64,000 nt of DNA from Phalacrocorax aristotelis (lineage: Eukaryota; Chordata; Aves; Suliformes; Phalacrocoracidae). How positions within the stretch are numbered: the stretch's first letter is position 1; every line of letters starts with the position of its first letter. The position numbers were made by a program, and so were the translations under genes. Shown piece after piece: positions 27,071 to 39,000 of the stretch. The notes under the pieces were generated by a model, which saw only the letters and a list, made by a program, of their open reading frames with translations, did no database searches and had not been told where the DNA came from. The DNA is taken from NCBI RefSeq assembly GCF_949628215.1, contig NC_134311.1, forward strand, positions 56,404,205 to 56,468,204. Direction: 5' to 3'.

Positions 27071-30000
27071 GTGAGGCTGGGAGCGGCGGGCGGCCGTCAG
27101 CCTGCCCTGGTGTGGCGGCGGGGGGAGAGCGCGCTGCGCCCGTCCCGATGTGGGCAGGGCGGGCGGGCCCCGGCCCTCCTCCCGCTGCCCCGGGAGGCGG
27201 GGGCGGGCCGGGGTTGCTGCGGGGGAGCGCCGGCCTCGGGGACGCGGCGGGCCCGGGGCCGCCGGCCGGCAGCGCCGCAGGGGGCTGCTCTCCGCCCGGC
27301 TCGGGAGCGCGGCAGCCATGGCGGGGGTTCGTGGGATAAGCAGCGGGTTTGGAAGCCCGAGAAACCGGCGCAGCCTTTCCCAAGTGCAGCTTTCCGGGTT
27401 TCCTCCTGGTGCTAAAAGAATACAAATCGCCTTTCAGGTGCGTTATTTTGAAGGGCAAGAGAGAAAAAAAAGGCGTCTTGATTTTTGGCCCTAACTTGGT
27501 GTGCGTACAATACTACTACAAGTCTTTTTTTCTTCCGTCTGACTGACCCAGATAGTTAAGCTTAGTGAGTTTGGCCCCTTTTTCCTCTCCGGCCTCCTCC
27601 CTACCCCCATCAAGCTCACTTGCTTCTTTGCCTTATTTCTGAAGCATGCAGGGTACTAATGGCTAGGCATGAGTTCTGTGCTGCATCTCAAAATGCTGTG
27701 TTACAATCTGTTCTAAAGCTTTTCGTTCTTGCCCTATTGACTTGTCATACAGCTGAAGATTGTTTCTTTACCCACTCTTCTGGCTTCAGCTGTCAAAGTG
27801 AGTTGACCTCCTTGGATGCCTCCCCTCCTTTTCTTTACTTTCTTTGTTATTTGAATCCAGTTTAACTAATTTACCGAGCACTTACCTTAATAATCTTACA
27901 GAACATATTTTTGCCATACTTTATTTCATGCTGACACTTTAAAGCACACACACAGCATATGGCAGTGAGTTTAGGATTTCAGCTGGAATAAGTAAGACTT
28001 TTGAAAATCGAGCTGTCACATTTCGAGCATACTTCTGTGCGGGTAGGTGCTAGAAGCATAGCATTACTGGCATGTACATATTGGAGCCTGCCTGAATCAT
28101 TAGTTTAGTTTTTATGGTCATTAAATTTGGTTGATAGTATTCCTTAGCCTACACACTGGTTTTTCACTTGATGTTGTACACAGTGCAGTGACCTTCCAGG
28201 TGAACAGCAGCCCTGGTGTTGAGGTTAATGCCAACAGTATTTTGGATTGGCACCAACGGCAGTGAGCACTGTTCTTTTAAATACCTCCTGGCACGAAGCA
28301 CTGAGAAGGTGTCATTGTTCTAGAATGTGTCTTCAGCAACAAAAACACATGATACTTTTACTCACTTTTTGTAATAGTTATGAAAATAACATCTAGCAAA
28401 ATTTATTGTGTAGAGATACCCAGAGTGGTCAGGGGTATTGGAAGCAGTATAGCTGCCCCTGCATCACTTATCAGCCCAGGTTACTTGCGCTATGTAGCGT
28501 GTGTGAGACCTAAGCTAGGGATCTACCTCAACCATACTTCCAGTTTGAAGACATTGCTTATGCAGTTTCTCTTCAGGGAAAGGCTTATATTGTTGCTGTT
28601 TATCAAAATCCACGCTCTGGTTCTCATCTGCAGTGCATCATGATAAAAGGACTGTATAACATCCTCTCTGTACCTTGAAGCTCACTGTTAAACATGGTTC
28701 TATATGTCTTTTATTTGCAGAAGTTGGTTTAGGAAAGCTGTATGCTTTTCCTTTTTCAGAGGCCCTTTTCACTTCCTTTAGTCTTTGCTAGCTTCTGTGA
28801 CATTCCACTGCCCACAAAAGGTAATCTTGCATACCTTTACTCATCCAAACATTTTAACTTGAAGGGGCAGAAATACTCATATATAAGCCAAACCTTGATT
28901 GCCATCTCGTTGGCATAATAGCTTTGAAATTAGTAGGTATTAATGCATGTCTGTATTTAAGTTTTGCCTGACTATGTGGTTTAAAATACTTTACACTTAG
29001 AACCAGTATTTCCAGATGGACCCGGACAACCTAAGTCATATTGTTTGAACACCTTATTCAAAAGTACTCATATTTTTATTTGTCTTTGCTTGATAATTCT
29101 ATGTATGATGTGATTTGTTGTTTTCCTTACTTTTGAAGCCACTTCCTGGGCTAATGTAAAATCACATAGTAGTATGGCAGAGAAGGGGGCTGGGGGCACA
29201 TCATGTGGAAGAGTTGTTGCCATGGTCTGAGGATAGATCCTTTGGTTTTACTAATTGTGATCTACTTGTGAGGTTTTCTGTGACTATTCTCATGCCTTTT
29301 AATGGAAAGATTTCAGTAGAGATTCTTTTTGATGTTGGATCAAATATGTTCTCTGGGAAGATAAAGGTAAAGCAGAAACATCTAGTTTGCTCGGTATTCT
29401 AGGTAGTTAATTCTTTTGGAAACCTAAACTTAGATTTTGTTTCTGTTTTATCTCTACTGGAAGTAATGAAATTTAGTTTGTAAAATAGAATTTCTTGTTT
29501 CAAGTATTAGCTTACTTGGATTGATCACAAAACACTGATTTTGAGACAGAGGGGCTACTTAACTTCTGCTTTTTCTTTTTTTATTCTACAAAAAAACAAA
29601 CCACCAACCAAAAAACCAAACAAAAAGACAAAAAGCTCTCAAACTGAACCCAAAGGCTGATATGCTTTTGAAGTCATAGTATTCCTCTGTAAATAGCTGT
29701 CCTCTGGATGCTGCACTAACAAATCAAGAGATGTTCTGGTTTGAAAGACAACATCTAGTGAAACAGATAAGTAACATTCTAACATTAAAAAGCTTTTGAT
29801 CACATTTAAGTTGTGCAGAAGAAAATGTGTACCTGTACCATACCAGTGAAGATGAGATAAACCTGCTACAATTTGGCATAGCAGTATTGTGAAGAAATAC
29901 ACATTTGGTGTGACATCAGGTATCATAAATGAAAATAGATTAATAATGAAAGCTATTTCATTTCTTTCGCTGGGAATTGCTTTTCATAGCCTGTACTTGG

Positions 30001-33000
30001 TGAAGTTCTCACTGACAAAAGGTGCAGTCCCACAGCACCCAAACAGGGTGAGCATAGCAGATGCAGTGATGATAAATGCATTCAGCCAAGAGTCTAGAGT
30101 GCTAGACAAGTCCACATAGAGGGGGCAGCTCTGAGCCCAAGTTGGAAAGTCAAGTCAGGGTCAGGATTGGGTCCAGTGAGAGTAACCAGGGTCAGCCAGC
30201 AGTACCATGATGACCAGGCAAGTCCTTAGTGGTGAGATGGGTCAGACCACCTGAGAGGGGTTTGGGCATCCTCAAGGTCCTGACACTTTATTCTTGAATA
30301 GACTAGACCAGTATGAAATGTTGTATGACAAAACCCAGGCAAATTTCTGATGTAGCTGTTAGAGGGTAAGGGGTAGTTGTAGTCTTCTGTCTTTGGAGGT
30401 GGTACAGATACAAAGGTTCTGAAACTGCAGTCTCTTGAAATCCAGTGTAAGTTTCATTAACTCTGAAAAATTGATCTACAATAAAAATATGTTTGTTCTG
30501 TGTTTTTTCTTTTTTTTGTTGTTGTTTATAAGTGAATGATACTACTACTAAGAGAAGTTCTTTTTTTTAAGTAAAGCTATGAATTTCACAGGCCTTTGTG
30601 GCTTGGCTGACAGAATGTAAAAGGTTTGAGGGCTGGCTGTTACAGTAATCTAAACATATGAAAGTTACTTAAGAGTGGACTTTAAAACTGAGTTCTGTGA
30701 TGAACTCATATAGAATCGTTAAGGTTGGAAAAGACCCTTAAGATCATCGAGTCCAACCGCTGACCCAGGTATCACTCAGGTAGTTGTAGAGAGTGATAAG
30801 GTCTCCCCTCAGCCTCCTCTTCTCCAGACTAAACAATCCCAGCTTCCTCAGCTTCTCCTCATAAGACCTGCTCTCCAGACCCTTCACCAGCTTTGTTTTG
30901 CCCTTCTTTGGACATGCTCCAGCACCTCAATGTCCTTCTAGTGAGGTCGGTGCATCTGATGTGTTCAGAGCTCTAAGCAGGTGCAAGTATTTGATACTAT
31001 AGAAATTTTGGCAGGGCTGAAAACTAAGATACATTTCTGTTTAAATGGGAATGGTGACCTTCAGGTAAAAGCCAAACCACTCTGTGATGTGGATGAAGAT
31101 TTAAACAGAATGGCCTATGTATTGTTCAGTTTTGGTGTGGAAGGGCACAATCATGGAAACCCTCCAATATATGTAATGTTAATTATGTGAGTAGTTTCTT
31201 TGGGTGTGAGTAGGTATCCAAACTGTGGTTACTTTCGAGTTGTTGCTCCAAAAAGACACAGCTCTTCTGTAGTTCTGTTATGACTGCCATTCTCGTGTGA
31301 ATGTCTGAGGTATCTAAAAATGGTGTTAGGCACTTGAATTGCTCCCACTGAGGTCACAGCATTACTTGAATCACTAGAGCTAAGTATATGTTAGAGCTTA
31401 AATTTACTACAGAGGTAAGTCCAGTTATAAGTTGGTTATTATACTTAATCTGACTCGCAGGAGCACAAATTAATCTTCTGTCTAGTTTGGCAGGAAGTAC
31501 AAGCTGGAGGTTTGATGCTGAAGCTAACAGTGCAGATGACTGCTACCTTGTGTTGCAGCAGAATCTATACAGTTTACACCTTGATTGCTCAAGTGAAGAA
31601 GCTAAAATAATAGAAACTTAGAGGAAGAAAGAGAAGTCTTAATTATTTTTGAAGGATCAGAACCTGAATTACTAGAAGTGTTTCTGCAGTATTTGTACTT
31701 TAGAATTAAAAAATTTTGTTCCGTGCTTATATGCATAACTGAGTTTTAATTCTTCTACATAACTATAAAATATATGCAATTAAGTTGTCTGTCTCCAAAT
31801 TAGTAAAGGACATAAAATACAAATATTTTTCTGCCTTTACCTGGTTTCCTTTCATGACTTCAAAATTTATAAATCCCCCTTGCACAATGTAGTGCTGAAC
31901 ATCATGGTATTGGAAGTATGCTTTAACTATCCTACATGGTAGTTAGCTTTCAAGAGCACGCTTCATCAGTGCTGTAACTGCACTGTAATCTATTAAAACT
32001 GTGTGAAGTGTTTTGATAGATAATCAGTATTGGTTATAGATGCATTTTTTTCTCAGATTTTCAGTAGTGTTAGCACGTACTGCATTAGTGTTGTTATTGC
32101 ACTACATATTGAGATTTAGCATTACAAAGAGGAACATAACTCATGTTTCAGAGCTGAGGAAGCAGAAAGATTTGAGAACAGCTATGAGGTGGAGAGGATG
32201 CTTTGTTAGGCATCTAGTACTCCATTGCAGCTTGAGGCCAGTGCAAGCTTTAGGACAAATTTGGCCTTGTGGGCCTCTGAAATCTTTTTTGGTCTCAGAG
32301 GGTGGGGAGTTTGCCTCGCTCAGCAGCTCAGAACCCTTCATAGCTCTGCTTCCCTGAGATAATGTGGTGTACAATGGGCACTGTTTGAGAGCCAAATGTA
32401 AGAAACCCCAGTTGGCTACTTTCACACTATCCTATTTAATAATTGTGTCTGGCAGTGCTAGAGTGAAAATCTTTTTAATATCATTCTGTGAGGAGGGTGG
32501 GAAATGGCTGATCAGTGACTGAGATGTTAAACTTGAAATTGTGAAAGAACTGTTATAATGGTTACTCAGATTTTTAAAAATTATTATTATAAGTACAGAA
32601 ATAGCCTTTATTTTGCCTCTAAGTCATCAATTCTTCTAGGTGTTACATGTGTAACCTTGGAGGACAATTCTTTCTTGTAGTAAGTGGTCTTTAATCATGG
32701 GTTAAAATAGTAGGTGCAGTACATTAAGGCTTACTTTATGCTATTAAATGTAAACTTTTTATAATGCTAATATACTATTAGGATAGTGAAACATGAAATC
32801 TCAATTTAGCTGCTATTTGTGAAGTTTCCACTGGGTGGATTCACCAGTTGGGATTCAGTCCTGGTAGACCTCTGGCTTCTGCTTCTATTCTGTATATAGT
32901 CAGAGATTTTTTTTTTAAGGAATAACATCTTTGCTGAGCATGTTGAGTAGTTTGGAGGATGAGACTGAGGGTGTACCTCTTTTGCTTTCTGGTAACTTCT

Positions 33001-36000
33001 TTCCAAGCACAAAAAGCAACAGGCAGAATGTATAGCTAGGTGAAGGTGGTTGTGTATCAGGTAATGCCAAGCAGTTGGCAAAGTGAAGGCTGGTTGATGT
33101 CAGCAACTGTTAAAGCAGTTAGGTTGGATAAACTTACTTGTAGGGATCTTGAAGCGAGAGAGAAAAGTTGTATGATAGCAGAGCTGAAGGGTAGTTCGTG
33201 ACTGATGAGGGAGGTGATAGGACTGATATAATGAATTATTGGTAATATGAAAAGACTTAATCTTCTAAGAGTTTTTGATGAGAACTGTTTTCTCCGCTTG
33301 GATTGCAACTACTCCAGTCATCAAGAGATCATTCTTAGCCCTTGAACTTAATGTAGAAGTAAGGTCAAAAATGGAGATTTCTACAGTCATCTTCAGTAGC
33401 TTATTCTTCCCCTGACAGTACTTAAGAAGCTACATAACTGAAAAGGTGCTTTCCGTGTTGTCTCTTTCTGATTTAATTCACTAAGAGTAATTAATCCTCT
33501 TCTTTTAAAATTCACGGTTTTGTGTTCACAGTATATTGTTCCTCCTTAGTCTTTTTTCCTAGGACTAACCAGGTGTACTTCTGTCAGTTTACTCAGATAT
33601 TTGGTGCTGTCCTATTAATTCCATGTAAATTTAAAAAAGAAAAGGAAAAGGAAAAAAAAAATTCTGTCACTTCTAAGTGCAACATTTCAGTTTTATGCTT
33701 TTTCCAAACAACATGATTATTGTATTCTTTTGATGTTCTTCTGTATTCTTTGGCAACCAAGTCTTGGAACATATTTAGTTGTCTTGCTTACTTGCCCTTG
33801 CCAGTGAGTGTTAAAAATTTACCTTATTAGTCTATTTCTGTAGTAGTTATCTTTGTTGCCCCTGTTATTTTCCTTGCAAAAGTATCTTACGCATTCTTCC
33901 CTGTTCCTTTTTCCAGCAGTGTTTTTTTCTGCTTAGGTTATGTGATTTTCATTTGAAATTATTGTTTTTGATTGGTGGTAGGTTGTAAAACCATTAGAAT
34001 GTCTATCCAAATCAGTGTTTAGAATGAGTGTTTATAAACCCTGATCTCTGGAATAAGATTTTGCTTTTAGTTCCCTGCTAGTCTTTGGGAGCAAACTGAA
34101 AAATACTGAAGTAAATTAAATGTTCTGTGCAGAGTGCTGATGTCACTTGTTTAGTTCCACTTTGGGAAAAAAAACCAGGTAAGACAAGCACGTATTATTA
34201 TGGTATATATTTAGCCTGTTTTTTCCCCTCTCTCATTCCATGTTAAATTATTTGTATATTGGTAGAAAAATGGGTGCACATCAAAAGTGAAAACTTTTTT
34301 TAGCAACCTGAAGGGCAGTTTGGAGGGGACGATTCCTAGTACACTACTTTTGCTTCACTTAAAAGAAATCAAAATCACAACTGGCAATGTAAACTTGGCT
34401 GATGGTGTTTTTCAGAATATTGGGTTATGTATGCTGTCAAAGCATCTGACTTACGGTGGAACAATGCTGAACCCATTCTCAGTGAACAGTAATACAAAGA
34501 AACATTACAGATGTATCTACTTCTTCAGTCTTTAAATTGCTAATCTCTTCTCTATTAATGAAACCTGGTAGCTGATGACTAGTTTTGGTCTCCTAGACAA
34601 CAGACACCTCTTAATTTGTTTTTTATAAAGCTGTAAAAACTTGAGTAGAATGGATTATTCTACTCCATTTTAAACATTCTAACTTGTAGTTAATTGTGTT
34701 TGTACACCCTCTGTGATAACTGGGTGTTCAATTAATCCTATCTGTATCTGAGTGATGTGAGCACAATTTGTTAACCTGGCCCAGGAGATATTTTCAATGG
34801 TTCCATAGGTGCTCTTGCCAATGTGAGATATAAATGTATTGTATTTTCTGGTTCTGTGTTCTTCGTTTGTGTTTGGTTTATGGTTTTTTTCTGACTGACT
34901 TTTCCGTTCCTGATGTAAATACTGGGGTGGTTCTTTTACCTGACTCCTAGTGATTCAAAGACTGTGATGCTAATCTTTGCTTTTGAGATTGATGTTATAA
35001 GAGAGAGACTACAAAAGGCAGGTAAAATGAAAGACTGGATGGAAAATAGTTAATTAAGTTGTGCTGGTTTCTTAAAATTCCAGTCTCCTGAACTAATTCA
35101 GATGTTGAAAATGTCACTGAAACGAGTGTGCGTGACTTAAATGCACCAGTAGCTACAGTAGCTGGCTATGAAAATGGCCTGTTCTTGTGTTCTGTTCCAT
35201 GGTCGGTATCACTAATAGTTAAATAAACAGATCAGAAACTCAGAGGGGCCTGAATTGGCAGGAGTTTGGGCAAGTTAAGGCTGGAGAAGGAAGTGTGAAA
35301 TGGAAGAGGGTAACAAGGAGTTGGACAAGATGAGAATTACAGGGATCAGCATTCAAAGGAGCAGAGAGTGGGACTGGCTGGGTGGCTGATGAAAATCAGG
35401 TTGTGGCGAAGAGTTAGTGCATGGGCAGGCCCAATTCAGGCGGAAGAACTGGTCCACCAGGATATACTCTTCCCCAGCCTGGGATTGGAGCAGCCATTTT
35501 ACAGATGCTGCCTTCAGTGGCTGACATCAGATATTTAAAGTCTGTCCCAGGAATTCCCATTCTTCTGTATTTGCAGAGGGTAACCCAGTTTTTAATCATT
35601 TGAGTCATGCAGCGAGTTGAGGTCTCTGGATATTTGATGGTTGCAGGCATACTGCTGCTTTGTGTTAATGTCCTTATGTTATCACCCATTGGAACTTGTC
35701 TTTTTGGCTTTTTTCTGTTTCGTAATACCAAACTCCCAAAATAACTAAAAATAATGCATTTTAACTTTATTATCTGTGTGGAATATCAAATATGGAAAAT
35801 AAATTACACCAGCCTAGATTTACTTATTCCGGTAGAATCTTAAAGTTTTCAGTTTTTAACTGCTAGAATGTATGTGTCATGTAGCATAAAGATTTGATAG
35901 CATTTGTTTAAATGCCACCTTTTCTTTGAGTATGTGGTCCTGCACAACATTTATTGTTCATGTTCATTATTCAAACGCCCATTAACTTCTAAATTCAGTG

Positions 36001-39000
36001 TTTTATTATTCTGCAGCAGTGAGTATGACTGCTTCACAGTTTTTCTCGCTGTATTTAGATGAGTTGGCATTTGCTCGATTTTTAAAATGAGATGCAATGA
36101 GCATCAGGTCAATGATTCAAAGTAATCACTTTTGTTCCTTGGGATGTCAGGTCTAATTCTCTTCAGAAATACTCAAAGTAGTGTTTTGAAATATGAAGTG
36201 CAGCTCCTATTGGTATCAGTTTTTCGATGCACTGTAGGTATCAGAACAATTTAAAGTCTAGCAGCCTATGTCTGGGCACCCAGACTATGAAGAGCTTGTT
36301 TCTCTCCATGCTGAGGATAGTTGAGCATTAGAGAAGATTGCAGTGAATTAATATAGTAGAGACACAGATCTCCAGGCTAGTACTTGCCTCCTTCAACTAT
36401 GAGGTTACTCTTCTGTTCCTGTGATCTCTGGTTTACTTCTCCTTGAGTCTTTCTGCTTGTGGAAGAGATCAGGCCATGAACGTGTATTGAAGTCTAGACT
36501 CTGTAACTGAGGTTTTCCAGAGCAGAATTTGAGTGCTATTTGCCATGGTGGGGTTCAATTTGTGTATTTCAGTACAACTATAAATTTTTTTTTTAGTAGG
36601 TAATGAAGCTTTTCTCAAATAGAGCTGATACTGAATGCCCTCTGAGTCATTCAGATTTTTTCAGAGCTGCTGCTACTTTTGTAAACAATAGCAATATTTG
36701 GCAGTAGTATAGCAATTGTTAATTAAAAATGAGAATGGACTTCTGATGGAGGGCTTCTTGCTCTACACACTGTCTGTATTTAAGTATACAACTTATTTCT
36801 ATTACTAAGACTTTTGATGTAGTAAACCTGTTCGGCTCAGCGTGTCTCCTGTTGTTTGTCAGTGTTAGAATAGCACCGTAGCTGTGTGAAGAGATCTGAG
36901 AAACTTTTTCCCCGTGTCTTCTCTAAAACACTTGGAGAAAAAGGCTTTCTTTCATCAGATATTTATTATGGTTTGTATATTGTATTTCTAAATCTAGATT
37001 GCTCTTCCGATTTTGACTTGACCACTCTTTCCTGCTTTTTGGAAATCTGTTCAGTGGCTATCCCATGAGTCTGATATTCTAGTTATTCAAATAATTGCAT
37101 TTATTGTCTGCAGGCACAGTTGGGCTGAGTTATTTGGTTACTAGTGTACTCTTCAAACACAGAAGTTTAGTGTTGAAACCGACTTTTAAAGCAGCTGATT
37201 TAACTTAAAGTACTAAGTATTATTAGAGTTTTAATAATGTAGACATACTGTTTCACTATGTGGATGATGGTTAGCTATCACTAGTTTCACATGTGTCTAT
37301 ATTTGAACATTTTTGTGTGTGGAAGAGGGAATGATATGAGAGCATTTGTGGAAGGGGTAGCATACTGAAACAATGAACAAAGAATAGAGTATTTTATGCT
37401 CTGCTAATCCACACTAACGTGTAAAGGTTAGAATAAGTGTACTGGGTCTGGCTAGGATGGAATTAATTTTTAAAATAGTAGTCCTTATGACACTGTGTTT
37501 CAGATTTGTGACCAAACCAGTGCTGGTAAGACACCAGTGTTTCAGCTGTTACTATGCAGCATCAAGGCTTTTTCTGTTTAAGCTCCACTTCCCCCGGGGA
37601 GTAGGCTGGCATTAGGGCAAGAAGTTGGGAGCGGACCCAGGTGGGACAGCTGATCCAACTGTCCAAAGAGATACTCCATACCTTATAGCACCGTGCTTGT
37701 CAATAGCACTGGTGGTGCTGGTAGTGATATTGGGCATGTTCCAAGGTAACCATTGCTCAGAGGCTGGCTGGGCATGTAGCTGTCTGGTGGGAGGTGGTGA
37801 GCGATTGCCTTTGCATCACCGGGGGGTTTTTGTTGCCTTTTTTTATTTCTCTTTTTTTCTCTACCTTTCCTCCCCCCCGCCTTATTAAACTGTCTTTTTC
37901 TTGACACCCACAAGTTTTACTTGCTTTTGCCCTTCTGATTCTCCCCCTGCATCCCACTGAGGAGGGCAACGAGTCAGCTACTAGGTGGGGGTGTAGCTGC
38001 TGGCTAGGATGGACCCACCAGAGTGAGTGAAAAGTCTTCAGCTGTACACAGCTTTCTACCTTCCTGTATATTGAATTAGAAATTGTCTTACCTGTATTAA
38101 CTTTTGTTTTCATATTTTTTGATCTTTTACAAGTCTGCTGAACTAACGCCTATTTCAAACGCTAGATTTAATTCTTCCCTTTTTCCTAAAACCCCAATCT
38201 TTTATTAAGTGTTTAAAATGATTTGTAGCTGAATTTTGACAACATTCTCCACACACACATGCTTTCCCTTGTTTTTGTTGTTCATCTGCACAATATCTTG
38301 TGCCAGTCATTTAATGGAAGAATATGTTACAATGAATTAGTCAATCAGTTTATGCAAGACCTGATTTTATTTGGAACAGTTTATTCAGGTCTAGGATGGT
38401 AACTAAAGATATGTCAAACTTGTGGGGGAGGCGCTATCACCAGGTGGCTTTATTGAAATCACTGATTATGGTATAAGTCGAATGTAGGAAAGCTGATTTT
38501 GAATTGCATGTTACATTGTTTTGTATACATTTATAAAAAGGGTGATTCTTGTTCAGTCACCATTAAAATACGGCTTTGCAGCTAGATGTATGCTTTAGCC
38601 AAAAGCGGTAGCATTTTATGTGACCAGAAGGGTAATTTTTATGTATGCCTGTGCACGTGAATTTTATTAAAATATGCAACATAATTTTTTTAATTTTTGA
38701 AGCAATGATTTTCTTGTCTTAAACTTATTTTTTTTACGGTAATTTTTTTTTGTTTGCCTAATGTTAATGAATTTGTGACAATGGATAAAACAGATGTTCT
38801 CATTTGCTGTATCCTTCAGGATTTTAGAGTTGATAGACATTCTACCCTGTTTTTTTTTTTTCTAGCTGTAAATAAGTTGACTGCAGTTCTTAAGAAAATA
38901 CTGTTCCTGCATCTGTAGATAAAGTCACTGCTGTCAAGACTAAGCTGGTGCTGTAACAGATACTGTTTCTAAGAATCTAGATTTTATTTTTCAGTAGCTT

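Larger units (their letters stand above)
26270..27430. promoter_or_regulatory. CpG island covering the SCAMP1 promoter, 5'UTR, exon 1 and start of intron 1
   Basis: Base composition changes sharply from AT-rich flank to GC-rich, CpG-dense DNA at about 26270, densest at about 26700-27330, and returns to AT-rich by about 27430. It surrounds exon 1 of SCAMP1. The long overlapping open frames here on both strands (for example 26503-27069 minus, 26669-27319 minus, 27150-27494 plus) are low-complexity Gly/Ala/Arg/Pro translations expected of CpG-rich DNA and are not called as genes. Boundaries are by eye. Confidence 0.9.

Noticed and set aside
26503..27494. Long open frames of 114-216 codons on both strands around the CpG island
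   Set aside because: Low-complexity Gly/Ala/Arg/Pro products of GC-rich DNA that overlap SCAMP1 exon 1; several lack an ATG start.
35414..35731. 105-codon minus-strand open frame in SCAMP1 intron 1
   Set aside because: No recognised domain; the opposite strand is also open over part of it. No evidence of a nested gene.
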